Origin: Nostoc sp. MG11
GTDB lineage: Bacteria; Cyanobacteriota; Cyanobacteriia; Cyanobacteriales; Nostocaceae
NCBI RefSeq assembly: GCF_014904695.1
Contig: NZ_JACXXN010000002.1
Location: 310,001-374,000 of the forward strand
Length of the DNA stretch: 64,000 nt
Direction: 5' to 3'
The translations under genes and the position numbers were made by a program. The notes under the pieces are model-generated. The model had not been told where the DNA came from and searched no databases. It saw nothing but the letters and a program-made list of their open reading frames with translations. Shown one piece after another: positions 46,159-54,543 of this stretch; within the stretch, counting starts at the first letter, position 1, and each line of letters begins with the position of its first letter.

Positions 46159-46631
46159 CGAGTTGAGTACGTTTCTAAAATTATTCTTAAAATACTTTGG
46201 CAGTAGGACTTAACCTTAGCCACATCAACACAACATTACTAAATACACTATAGCTTCACTCACTGCTAATAAATTCAAAATCATTAAAGTTCTGATTGAT
46301 GGAAGCCATTGCTTCGATTTGTCTCAAAATTTAAAATTGTTTTACCAATGTTAATAAGCATTTTAGCTGTTGGTAGGTTTCTTGAGTCTATGTCAGGTTT
46401 ATTAATCATAGTCTATAAGTTATCTACTCCTGACACTCTACTGCAAATTAAACGCATGATAATTTGTCAGAAAATAGTAGTTTTTACCACATTTAGTTGT
46501 ATTCAAAAAAGATAAAATTATCGGCAGTCTATTGCCAGTTTTTTTACCACTGACAATAGACTGCTGACTACTGATGATTCTCAGACTTGAATTACTAAGC
46601 AAGCTACTTGTAAGTTAACTTTTGCTAACAC
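46159..46631. other. Intergenic region with no firm gene
   Basis: 473 AT-rich bases. A 68-codon hydrophobic plus-strand frame (46309-46515; VLPMLISILAVGRFL) lacks a clear ribosome site and is not called. The short inverted motif CAGTCTATTGCCAGT...ACTGACAATAGACTG (about 46524-46563) could terminate the minus-strand PfpI gene or a transcript entering from the right. Confidence 0.35.
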
Positions 46632-47232
46632 TTAACTAACTGTAGCCAGTTCCGAGTGTTCAACCTTAGTTCCGAGCACTTTGAAGAATTCTGCCAACCA
46701 ACGCGGGTGAGCAGGCCAAGCTGGTGCTGTCACTAAATTGCCGTCAACTATTGCCTCATCGACTGGAATATTTACGTAGATACCTCCAGTTAGATGTACA
46801 TCTGATCTGCAAGCAGGATAAGCAGTACACCTCTTGCCTTGCAATACATCAGCCGCCAATAATTGTAAGCCGTGGCAGATAGCAGCAATAGGCTTCTTTG
46901 CTTGAGCAAAGTGACGAGTTATTTCTAACACCCGCTGATTCAGACGGATATATTCTGGTGCTCGTCCTCCAGGGATGACTAAGGCATCGTAAGTTTCAGC
47001 TTCTACTTCCGCAAACGTGGTGTTTAAACCAAAGTTGTGACCTGGTTTTTCACTATATAGTTTGGTCGCTCTCAAAGTCATGAATGGCTGTCCGTACTTT
47101 ACCGCCAGCTTTCTTATCAGGACAAACTGCATCGACTGTATATCCCACCATTTGCAACGCCTGGAAAGGAACCATTACCTCATAGTCTTCCACATAGTCC
47201 CCAACGAGCATTAAGATCTTTTTCGCAGCCAC
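46632..47232 (-). pseudogene. DJ-1/PfpI-family protein, frameshifted
   Basis: Starting at GTG 47232 the frame gives [20 protein letters not shown] and runs to [12 protein letters not shown], then hits TAG; the protein continues one frame over as [12 protein letters not shown] to the stop at 46632. CAAACTATATAGTG would read QTYSE if one A were removed, placing a single-base insertion near 47060. The second part includes [17 protein letters not shown] and the nucleophile Cys in [15 protein letters not shown]. The DJ-1/PfpI family covers deglycase, chaperone or protease-like enzymes. Sequencing error or true pseudogene. Confidence 0.85.
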
Positions 47233-47286
47233 TTTTTAGTATCCTCATTTATTGGTCAATAGTTTAGAGTCATTTTAAAGGCTAAA

Positions 47287-47326
47287 ATTCCCGACTTCTA
47301 TAAAAAAGTCGGGAATCTTAGTTTTT
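47287..47326. terminator. Bidirectional terminator hairpin
   Basis: ATTCCCGACTT (47287-47297) pairs with AAGTCGGGAAT (47306-47316), an 11-bp perfect stem. T-rich bases follow on both strands (CTTAGTTTTT on plus; TTTTAGCC on minus). Lies between the PfpI gene and the histidine-kinase remnant. Confidence 0.85.
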
Positions 47327-47348
47327 CACGAATGATTTAGGATGGCTT

Positions 47349-47492
47349 ACCAGCAAAGAGGTTAGTAAAGGAACAAGATTGGCATTAGCGATCGCTCGTC
47401 AAATTGTTGAAGAAACCCATAGTGGTAAGTTAAGTTGTAATTCTATTCTTGGTGGAGGAACAGAATTTATAATTGAAATTCCTTTTGTTTAA
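47349..47492 (+). pseudogene. C-terminal remnant of a histidine kinase
   Basis: 48 codons without a start: TSKEVSKGTRLALAIARQIV, then EETHSGKLSCNSILGGGTEF and IIEIPFV before TAA. This is the G2 box/end of a HATPase_c domain (consensus TKxVGxGTGLGLAIAxxIVxxHxGxL). The G2 glycines are changed to Arg and Ala (GTRLALAIA), in line with decay. The rest of the kinase is absent. Confidence 0.8.
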
Positions 47493-47611
47493 TGACTAAT
47501 TTTTGTTTCTCCTTATACCAATTATGCCTAATAGAGTAACAGATTCAAAGAATGTTACCCAGATTAAATCTGACGCCTCTAAATTACAAATTACGAATTA
47601 CGAATTACGAA

Positions 47612-48361
47612 TTACAGCGGCTTTTGAGTAGGTACACCAACAGCACGAGGAAAATTAGCTGGTGTAGTTGCTGTTTTACGCAAATACAAACAGTGACGGA
47701 TGCTTGTACTAATGGGAGTGAGAAACTGCTCTATTGATTCAATAACTCCACCTAGCTGCTTAACAGTAGTTTGCAAAGTGGTTATTTCATCTTCTGTACA
47801 ATTACCACGATAAATTATGGCTAACCCACCCTGTTTGAGCAATGGTAGAGCATACTCTGCACAGACGGAGCCTGTACCAACAGCACGGATCAAAGCAATA
47901 TCGTAGGTTTGTCGGTACTGGGATTGTTGACCTATTTCTTCAGCTCTACCTATGAGAGTTTTCGCATTGCTAAGAGCAAGTTCAGTCAAGATTTTTTCGA
48001 TAAAAGTAATTTTTTTCCGAGTAGAATCCAAAAGAGTAATTGTGCAATTAGGTACAGCAATTCCTACCGGAATCCCTGGAAAACCTGCACCCGTGCCAAT
48101 ATCAATTACAGACGCACCCGCTTGTAGAGAAGAGATAAATCGCATTTGTGGCACAATTCCCCGCAAAGAATCCCACAGATGTTTTTCCCAAAACTCGTGG
48201 GGTTCGGTGATGCGAGTCAAATTCAATTGGCGATTTCCTTGCAAGATTAATTCATAAAGCCTCTGGAATTGCGCTTGCTGTTGAGCAGTTGGTTGCCAAT
48301 TCAGAGTTTGCTGCCATATTTCTGGCATTTCCGGCAATAAGGGAGTTGTTGGGTTTGTCAT
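47612..48361 (-). CDS. rsmG: 16S rRNA (guanine527-N7)-methyltransferase RsmG
   Basis: 249 residues. Motifs: NRQLNLTRITEPHEFWEKHLWDSL, VIDIGTGAGFPGIPVGIAVPN, LLDSTRKKITFIEKI and DIALIRAVG, which are the GidB/RsmG blocks; it uses SAM. The ATG at 48361 lies in a TGTCATTTGTTA repeat; the next in-frame ATG at 48328 is an alternative. The C-terminus (RKTATTPANFPRAVGVPTQKPL) carries the small-protein end typical of cyanobacterial RsmG. Confidence 0.93.
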   Translation of the reverse strand: MTNPTTPLLPEMPEIWQQTLNWQPTAQQQAQFQRLYELILQGNRQLNLTRITEPHEFWEKHLWDSLRGIVPQMRFISSLQAGASVIDIGTGAGFPGIPVGIAVPNCTITLLDSTRKKITFIEKILTELALSNAKTLIGRAEEIGQQSQYRQTYDIALIRAVGTGSVCAEYALPLLKQGGLAIIYRGNCTEDEITTLQTTVKQLGGVIESIEQFLTPISTSIRHCLYLRKTATTPANFPRAVGVPTQKPL

Positions 48362-48470
48362 TTGTTATTTGTCAAGGGTCATTTGTTAAGAGTCAAGAGT
48401 TAAGAGTCGTATTTATTCTCCCCCTGCCCCCTGCTCCTTGCCCTCTGCCCCCTGCTGCCCCTGCTCTATT

Positions 48471-49145
48471 TCACGCCGTTGGTTGGGGTTCTTTGACTTT
48501 AGCTCTCAGAGTTTCTGGGTCAATTGATTCTAGTTCACCGTGGTTGAGTGTCCAGCAACGGTCTGCGATCGCTAAAAGATCGCCAGCATCGTGTGTCACT
48601 ATCAACAATGTCCAGTCTTGTTTCAGTTTCGCTAATAAATTTACCAGTTGCCGACGCATTGACCAATCTAATCCAGCTGTTGGTTCATCTAACAACAGTA
48701 AATTTGGCTGGCGAATTAATTGCACTGCCAAAGCTAAACGTCGTTGCTGACCACCACTCAAAGCATGAGGTGCTGCTGAAAGTGATAAATGCTCTAATCC
48801 TACTTCACTTAGTGCCTGTCTGACTCGCTCTGAACCTAATTCAGGATGCCCTAAACGCAATTCTTCTAAAATTGAACCACCACAAAAATGCCGCTCTGGA
48901 AACTGAAATACTAACCCAGCCAATTGTTGTAACTGTTCGGCTATAAGTTCTTGCTCTCGCCACAAGACTGCGCCAGAAGTGGGTTCGGCTAGTCCTGACA
49001 AAATTTCTAGTAAGGTACTTTTACCAGAACCACTAGGGCCAATAATCAGACCCAACTGCTGGGGTGCTAATTCTAGGTTGATTGATTTGAGAATCGCTGT
49101 TGGGCAAGCTGTGGGGTGATAAGTTAGATTTCTAAGATAGAGCAT
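48471..49145 (-). CDS. ABC transporter ATP-binding protein (ECF/cobalt type)
   Basis: 224 residues. Walker A GPSGSGKST, Q-loop VFQFPERHF, signature LSGGQQRR, Walker B LLLLDEPTAGLD and switch His in IVTHD are all intact. The Q-loop QFPE and the short length are typical of energy-coupling-factor (EcfA/CbiO) ATPases, but no membrane partner is nearby, so the substrate cannot be assigned. The gap to rsmG (48362-48470) is repeat-rich (CCCCCTGCCCCCTGC). Confidence 0.88.
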   Translation of the reverse strand: MLYLRNLTYHPTACPTAILKSINLELAPQQLGLIIGPSGSGKSTLLEILSGLAEPTSGAVLWREQELIAEQLQQLAGLVFQFPERHFCGGSILEELRLGHPELGSERVRQALSEVGLEHLSLSAAPHALSGGQQRRLALAVQLIRQPNLLLLDEPTAGLDWSMRRQLVNLLAKLKQDWTLLIVTHDAGDLLAIADRCWTLNHGELESIDPETLRAKVKEPQPTA

Positions 49146-49517
49146 TTGTTAAGATTACCAAAAAGTCAGCAAATTACTGATTAACTACACCAAGAGCAAC
49201 TAGAAGATTCTGAAAAGTATTCATCGCGCATTACCTGTGTTCACACCTTAATCTAGCAGCCAGAATCATCCACCTTCTCCCCGAAGTTATCAGGCGGCGG
49301 CGTCCGAGAAGTCCGAACGCTATTTGTGAATCTTCTCCATTGTGGCAGACTTACCCGTGAATAATGCCTACAACAAGCATGGGAACCTGGAAAAACTACC
49401 GAAGTCAACCTGTGTAGAAAGTGTTGGCTGAAATCGTCGCAATTTTAGGATTAACCATTTTTTGAATTTTAAGTAAGACATACAACTATTTCAACGGCAA
49501 TTATTCTGAGGGCTAAA
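49146..49517. other. Intergenic region, nothing recognised
   Basis: 372 bases between divergent genes. A GC-rich piece at 49270-49330 (CGAAGTTATCAGGCGGCGGC, GAGAAGTCCGAACG) stands out slightly but shows no clear fold, and there is no ORF of interest. Confidence 0.4.
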
Positions 49518-50480
49518 ATGATTAAACGGTTTTCTTCTCGACCAATTTTGTTTGCCAAACTTACTAGCTTTGCTAAGGCTAGTTTTGCGGGTGTGATCGC
49601 CTTTGGCGTTGCCCCTTGGATAATCGCTCTTAATCTGTGGATCAGTCCCTCCCTCGCTGGAGATCCGTTTCGGAGTAACAAACCTCATGAAATTGGCGAT
49701 CAAACGGAAGCAGCTTTTAAAGCAATTTTCCAACAAGGTAACTATTCAGAAGCAGAGCGTTACCTGCAAAAAGCACTATCTAATGAACCAAATGAACCTC
49801 TAGTTTATGCCATGAAAGCATCCTTAGCTTATGGAAAAAAGGATTTTGGCAAACTAGACAGCTATAGCCAGAAAACTTTAGAAACTGGACAAAAATTGAT
49901 TTCAAGCAACCCTTTGCGTGGTAATTTATACACTGCCGTTGGTCATTTTTTAGAAGGAGCGGTAATTCTCACTCGCGAGGGTACAGTCAACGGTGCGCCA
50001 AGAGCTTTAGGTCGGCTGCGGCAAGTTTATGAATATTTAGACAAAGCCGAAGCGATTTCTGCCAACGACCCAGAACTGAATTTAATCAAAGGTTATATGG
50101 ATTTGATGTTGGCTGTCAACTTGCCTTTTGCTAGCCCAGATCAGGCAATTGAACGCTTGCAAAGAAATGCTGCTCCTCAGTATCTTGTGGATCGGGGTAT
50201 TGCTCTTGCCTACCGAGATTTAAAACAGTACTCTCAAGCGCTAGAGTATGCCAACCGCGCGATCAAAACTACATCCGATAACCCAGAAATTTATTATCTC
50301 AAAGCCCAAATCCTCAAAGAACAGGGGAGACAAGAAAAAAGCCAACAACTTATCCAAGAAGCGATCGCCAATTTTGACAAAGCATTAACTAAAAGATCTC
50401 AACTCCCAGCTAATTTGGTAAAACAAATTGAGAGTGAACGCGGCGGTGCTGTTAGTCGCCTGAATAATTCGGGTAGTTAG
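49518..50480 (+). CDS. TPR-repeat protein, Sll0314/Alr1548-like
   Basis: 320 residues. N-terminal signal-like hydrophobic stretch (SFAGVIAFGVAPWIIALNLW) ending LAGDP, then TPR units: FKAIFQQGNYSEAERYLQKAL, YLDKAEAISANDPELNLIKGYMDLML and ALAYRDLKQYSQALEYANRAI. It matches my recollection of a cyanobacterial periplasmic TPR family named after Sll0314/Alr1548. Function unknown. Confidence 0.8.
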   Translation: MIKRFSSRPILFAKLTSFAKASFAGVIAFGVAPWIIALNLWISPSLAGDPFRSNKPHEIGDQTEAAFKAIFQQGNYSEAERYLQKALSNEPNEPLVYAMKASLAYGKKDFGKLDSYSQKTLETGQKLISSNPLRGNLYTAVGHFLEGAVILTREGTVNGAPRALGRLRQVYEYLDKAEAISANDPELNLIKGYMDLMLAVNLPFASPDQAIERLQRNAAPQYLVDRGIALAYRDLKQYSQALEYANRAIKTTSDNPEIYYLKAQILKEQGRQEKSQQLIQEAIANFDKALTKRSQLPANLVKQIESERGGAVSRLNNSGS

Positions 50481-50610
50481 TTGGGCATTGGGCATTGGGC
50501 ATTGGGAAGATGGAAAAAATAACTCTTGTCTCCTGTCTCCTACCTCCTTGTCTTCAGCCCTACCCTGATATGCTTATTTTTAGTAAGAGTAGTTAAAATA
50601 TTTGTCCGCA

Positions 50611-51063
50611 ATGCAGATTCAGTTCCGTGATGTTAATCCATTTGATGTTTGGATTTGGCTGAAGTTCAGCACCATTCCTTCTGGGCGTGAAAAGCAGTAT
50701 GTAGAAGAGGTTTTTAATTCCTGGTTTTATTTAGGTAAACTGGGTGCATTCAATGCTGAAAATCTGCAAGTGCAGGAAACTGGATCAGATATCAACTACA
50801 TGGATTATGATCCACAAGGGTATGACAAAAGCCTGCTAGCGCTGATGCATAACATGGGTGAGTTTGAGTATGAGGGTGTGTGGGCGCGTTGCTGGTTTGA
50901 CTTAGGAACAAGTGATGCGATCGCCTTAGATATCTTAATCAATGCCCTCACACAGCTTTCTGAGGAATATGTCACTCTTGAAGAATTGTACATCGGCGGC
51001 GAAAATACAGATTGGCCTGTCGAAGATAGTGACAGTCGTTCTCACTCTATTTACGACAATTAG
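50611..51063 (+). CDS. DUF3531-like cyanobacterial/plastid protein
   Basis: 150 residues from MQIQFRDVNPFDVWIWLKFS; TTG 50602 gives three extra codons and is less likely. Conserved-looking pieces are EKQYVEEVFNSWFYLGKLGAFNAENLQVQE and WARCWFDLGTSDAIALDILINALTQLS. Resembles the DUF3531 group, found in cyanobacteria and plants; role unknown. The NUDIX gene starts 8 bases after its stop, so they are probably one operon. Confidence 0.7.
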   Translation: MQIQFRDVNPFDVWIWLKFSTIPSGREKQYVEEVFNSWFYLGKLGAFNAENLQVQETGSDINYMDYDPQGYDKSLLALMHNMGEFEYEGVWARCWFDLGTSDAIALDILINALTQLSEEYVTLEELYIGGENTDWPVEDSDSRSHSIYDN

Positions 51064-51071
51064 TTACAACA

Positions 51072-51503
51072 ATGAATAAACCAGGTGAAATTCGGCTATT
51101 AGCCTTGGGGCTAATTCGGGATGGCGAACGCATATTTGTTTCTGAAGGCTATGATCCAGTCAAGCAAGACACATTTTATCGTGCTCTGGGTGGTGGTGTT
51201 GAATTTGGTGAAACTAGCCACGTAGCTTTAGAGCGAGAATTTCAAGAAGAAATTCAGGCAGATTTAACGAATATTCGCTATCTGGGTTGTATAGAAAATC
51301 TGTTTACATTTAATGGTAGACAAGGACACGAAATTATTCAACTTTACCAATGTGATTTTGCCGAACCCAAATTTTATCAACTAGAAAGTTTAATTTTTTC
51401 CGAATCAGAAACCCATAAACATCGGGCACTTTGGATAGAAATTTCTCGTTTTAAATCTGGAGAATTAAGATTAGTACCAGAAGTATTTTTTGAGTATCTG
51501 TAA
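51072..51503 (+). CDS. NUDIX hydrolase
   Basis: 143 residues. The NUDIX box is complete: GGGVEFGETSHVALEREFQEEIQ (Gx5Ex7REUxEExGU with Gln/Ala at the end). It hydrolyses a nucleoside diphosphate linked to another moiety, using Mg2+; substrate not predictable. Coupled closely to the DUF3531-like gene. Confidence 0.92.
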   Translation: MNKPGEIRLLALGLIRDGERIFVSEGYDPVKQDTFYRALGGGVEFGETSHVALEREFQEEIQADLTNIRYLGCIENLFTFNGRQGHEIIQLYQCDFAEPKFYQLESLIFSESETHKHRALWIEISRFKSGELRLVPEVFFEYL

Positions 51504-51545
51504 ATTAGCTAAAAAACCGGAGATATTTAACAAACCATAGGCTAA

Positions 51546-51686
51546 AACTTTGAAGTTTATTATATTAACTCTTGGGGAATAGAAGTTAAAAAAAATGGTC
51601 AGTTTGGCGATTATTTATCACGTGGCGGTATGAGCGATCGCTTACTAATAATATCTACTCTTTTTGGATTTAAAGTCTTGGTTTAG
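51546..51686 (+). pseudogene. Short coding relic
   Basis: An open 46-codon stretch without a start, giving NFEVYYINSWGIEVKKNGQF, then GDYLSRGGMSDRLLIISTLF and GFKVLV before TAG. It looks protein-like and may be the end of a lost glycosyltransferase- or transferase-type gene. Weak. Confidence 0.3.
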
Positions 51687-51731
51687 TAGCCAATCCTGAT
51701 AGTTTTACCTTTCAAAAAACTCAGATACTTA

Positions 51732-52538
51732 CTAATCGCGAATCGCAACAATATTCTGATAGGCAAAGAGTTCGTAATGAATTTGTCTTCCGCCTAAATA
51801 TGCCTTCATAGGAATAAGTCCATCTCGCATCATTCTATGAAGACGATACCCTTTTAAAATCTCTTGAAAGTCTCGAAAAAATGTTCGAGACATGATATTC
51901 ATATCGTTAAACTCAAATTGGATCATTTTTATGATGCCACTACTAAGAGTTTCTCTAGCCCCTTTTAAGACGGCTAATTCATGTCCTTCTGTATCTATCT
52001 TCAGAAAATCTATCTCTTTAATATCATGCTCTTTGACAAAATCATCAATGGTAGTTATCTCTATTTCGTACTCTATCGATGATGAATAATGCAGCACTTC
52101 TATGACATTCTTATACAACGATGCATGTCCTGAAGAATCTTGATCACGGTAGTCATATATCTTTGCTTTACCCTTTTGATCACCACATCCAACATTAATT
52201 GCCTGGAAGTTGAATTCTTTAGCAACTTGGGACAACGTATTAAAATGAACTGGATGAGGCTCGAATGAATATAAAATCGAGTTTGGAGCTTCAGTCTTAA
52301 TTTCACGCGAATAACTACCAATATTCGCGCCAACATCAAATATTACCTTTTTTTCTTTTCCTTTGATGTATTTTTTAATAAAAAAGTCTTCTCCTGAATC
52401 AACTTTGCTTTCATAATTTAAAATGCCCATTCCTCGAAGCGAAAGATGAAACAGAGCTAAATGAAAATTAAATAAAGATTTCCTGGTAAAAAGAAATTGA
52501 TAGGTTCGTTTTAGCCACTTCATTACAGAAAGCCTCAT
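51732..52538 (-). CDS. FkbM-family methyltransferase
   Basis: 268 residues. SAM-binding IFDVGANIGSYSREI (about residue 71-85) and the FkbM-defining IDFLKIDTEGHELAVLKGA (about 172-190), followed by IQFEFNDMNI. It methylates a hydroxyl, commonly of a sugar, in polysaccharide or glycolipid synthesis. The higher AT content than its neighbours may indicate acquisition; it stands alone. Confidence 0.88.
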   Translation of the reverse strand: MRLSVMKWLKRTYQFLFTRKSLFNFHLALFHLSLRGMGILNYESKVDSGEDFFIKKYIKGKEKKVIFDVGANIGSYSREIKTEAPNSILYSFEPHPVHFNTLSQVAKEFNFQAINVGCGDQKGKAKIYDYRDQDSSGHASLYKNVIEVLHYSSSIEYEIEITTIDDFVKEHDIKEIDFLKIDTEGHELAVLKGARETLSSGIIKMIQFEFNDMNIMSRTFFRDFQEILKGYRLHRMMRDGLIPMKAYLGGRQIHYELFAYQNIVAIRD

Positions 52539-52754
52539 CTAAATATTGTTAAAAATTATACAAATTGCTGTTACATTTATCATGTCTATTTATCAAAAAT
52601 CAATCCCTCTAGCTGTAGATTGATGTCAAACTTTGCATAGTCTTTTGAAAAACACTGAATTAATTAGGATTAGCCCTTTAAAAAGGAATGTATCTTTACT
52701 TTGTGTCTTATAGTCTTAGTGGTTAAAAAGGCAATTTTTTAACTACCAAGACAA

Positions 52755-52842
52755 GGGCAGCCGTGTGGGTAGGTTTCCCATGCCAGTCCGCACAATGGGA
52801 GGAACCCCCGCAAGCGGCTGGCTCGACTTGAACGGACTGCCC
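52755..52842. repeat. GC-rich structured element inserted in an A-rich repeat
   Basis: GGGCAG (52755) and CTGCCC (52837) close an 88-base unit. GGTTTCCCAT (52772-52781) pairs with ATGGGAGGAACC (52795-52806), and CAGTCCG with CGGACTG. The flanks (CTACCAAGAC / ACTAAGACACGAAG) look like one interrupted A-rich repeat. Either a MITE or a structured RNA; no tRNA fold. The rest of 52539-53079 holds no gene. Confidence 0.45.
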
Positions 52843-53079
52843 GTACTAAGACACGAAGATGAAAAGCCTAAGATTCGGGAAAATATTTGGGATTTTTAGC
52901 CACTTTGAAAGGGCTACTAATTAGCATTCTTAACCTGAATCTTTCAACATAAGTCAGGAGTCTGCTGTATTGTTGACTCCTGCCTTTGGTGATTGCGAAT
53001 AATGCAAACCAAGTCTGTATCAGCCTACTGGGGTGATTATGTTTCCCCAAAGTCCTATTTTAGTATCCTCAGCTAATAT

Positions 53080-53385
53080 TTACTTGCCGCTATAAAAAAA
53101 GGCAATTTCTTTCTCTTTTAGGGGTGCGAAACCAGCATCTACAAGTAATTTGTCGAGTTCTGCTTGGGGAATATGTTTTGCACCAATTCGTACAATACGC
53201 GATCGCATTGTATTGGAAACGCCACTACGCTGTCTATTGCCCTCTAGCGCCATAACTTTACCATAAAGTTCTAGCTTGGCAAGCGGAATGGGAGTACCAT
53301 CAAAATCAATTCCTTGCGCGATCGCTTCATCAATAGCATCCGCACCTGTGGTAGTTTGATTTCCTGGGTTAGTTTCAGTAGGCAT
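53080..53385 (-). CDS. Hypothetical cyanobacterial protein (101 aa)
   Basis: Soluble protein with TGADAIDEAIAQGIDFDGTPIPLAKLELYGKVMALEGNRQRSGVSNTMRSRIVRIGAKHIPQAELDKLL, ending FFYSGK. Evenly conserved-looking and probably a DUF4090-type family (from memory, unsure). No membrane helix. Function unknown. Confidence 0.7.
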   Translation of the reverse strand: MPTETNPGNQTTTGADAIDEAIAQGIDFDGTPIPLAKLELYGKVMALEGNRQRSGVSNTMRSRIVRIGAKHIPQAELDKLLVDAGFAPLKEKEIAFFYSGK

Positions 53386-53592
53386 GACAATTTGCTCTCA
53401 AGGCTATAAGCAGATTTTACCAGCGTTGCTGATCCCTTAATATTCTGTTTGCCTACTCACTGGTATTTTTCTGTAATCCCCAATCCCTAATTTCCAGTCC
53501 CTTTTACGCCTGTTCCCTGCTATATATACGCTTGTCAGTTTTGAAGATTTTGGTTTAATCTCAAACCAACGGTGTGGCAATTAGGTGATGCT

Positions 53593-53976
53593 ATGTCTGA
53601 TGTCCAAACTCCTCACGACAAAGACCGTAAGCTCGAAAAAGCTCTGACCAACAAAATCATAGACGAATATTTTGACAACTCAGAAAGTTGGCTCAGAGCC
53701 ATTTTGCGGATGTGTATCTTTTCGTTGGCTCACCTGGATGGTTTACCAGTTCTTGTTATCGAATGCCCGAATCAAGCAGTGGCTAAGCGGCTGAGTCGCA
53801 AAACTTATCCTTTTCGAGGAATTGTATATTATTTAACTGATAATCTTGATGGTCGCGATCGCAGCCTGTTTTGCTATCAAGAGCGCTCTGGGGATTGGCG
53901 TTGTTTTGATACCAGTACTTACACGTGGAAAACTTTGGGTAATTTGCAATCGCCTATTGCTCCGACTGATGGTTGA
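53593..53976 (+). CDS. Hypothetical protein (127 aa)
   Basis: ATG 53593 (MSDVQTPHDKDRKLEKAL) is preferred to the upstream in-frame GTG at 53572. Contains NSESWLRAILRMCIFSLAHLDGLPVLVIECPNQAVAKRL and YQERSGDWRCFDTSTYTWKTL. No family recognised. It ends 324 bases before the lasso precursor and is probably unrelated to it. Confidence 0.65.
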   Translation: MSDVQTPHDKDRKLEKALTNKIIDEYFDNSESWLRAILRMCIFSLAHLDGLPVLVIECPNQAVAKRLSRKTYPFRGIVYYLTDNLDGRDRSLFCYQERSGDWRCFDTSTYTWKTLGNLQSPIAPTDG

Positions 53977-54145
53977 TTAAGGAGTTAGGAGTCAAGAGTC
54001 AAAAGTCAAGAGAAATTACTGCTGACATGATGCGATGGTCCTGAGATTGGTTTGAATGGCACGACCTCTACAAGAGAACTCTTGCAAAATTTTTTCCCAG
54101 TTTTGGAATATTTTGTGTAGAGTCTTCGTTATAAGAAATAGAAAC

Positions 54146-54160
54146 TGCTGATCATCAGCA
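54146..54160. promoter_or_regulatory. Dyad TGCTGAT-C-ATCAGCA upstream of the lasso operon
   Basis: A perfect 7-1-7 inverted repeat lying just downstream of a TATAAG hexamer (54130-54135) that could be a -10 box. A dyad at that place would suit a repressor operator. No convincing -35 at the right spacing was seen, so the promoter itself is uncertain. Confidence 0.4.
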
Positions 54161-54299
54161 AATCTATAGGAAGAGGATTAGACCTAAGCCCGAAGACCAC
54201 GACAGAGAGAGGCTGTTCATGGTGATCACGCACTAGAGAATCAAACAAAGCATTCTGTCTTTTGAATTCTTTTTCAATTTTCTTTGATAGGAGCTAGTT

Positions 54300-54458
54300 A
54301 TGAAATTTCAACAGCTTGAATTGACAAATACATGCAGTAGTGGTGAACAAGCCAAAGCACAAGACTATCACGCGCCAAAACTATACGAACTTGGCAATCT
54401 CGATAAAGTACAGGGTTACTGGGGATATTGGGATGATTGGGGTGGGTATTATTCTTAA
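54300..54458 (+). CDS. Lasso peptide precursor
   Basis: 52 residues, preceded by AGGAG 7 bases before the ATG. Residues 1-38 are the leader, with the lasso motif Tyr-x-x-Pro-x-Leu-x-x-x-Gly at Tyr23, Pro26, Leu28 and Gly32 (YHAPKLYELG). Residues 39-52 are the predicted core GYWGYWDDWGGYYS. Gly1 would be joined to the side chain of Asp7 or Asp8, giving a 7- or 8-residue ring and a 6-7-residue tail with Trp9, Tyr12 and Tyr13 as possible plugs. The usual Thr at leader position -2 is absent (KVQ before the core). The identity follows from the motif plus the adjacent B and C genes; the ring position is inferred. Confidence 0.88.
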   Translation: MKFQQLELTNTCSSGEQAKAQDYHAPKLYELGNLDKVQGYWGYWDDWGGYYS

Positions 54459-54543
54459 TCCATTTATAGCCAATAGCGAGGATTGAAAGCTCAATGCTTT
54501 TGATCAGACGGTACTCACCAAGCTAAGTCTTGAAAACGTAATC

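Noticed and set aside
46309-46515. 68-aa hydrophobic ORF
   Set aside because: No ribosome site, AT-rich chance hydrophobicity and no context.
52755-52842. tRNA or tmRNA
   Set aside because: No T-loop consensus GGTTCGAATCC and no cloverleaf; the fold is different.
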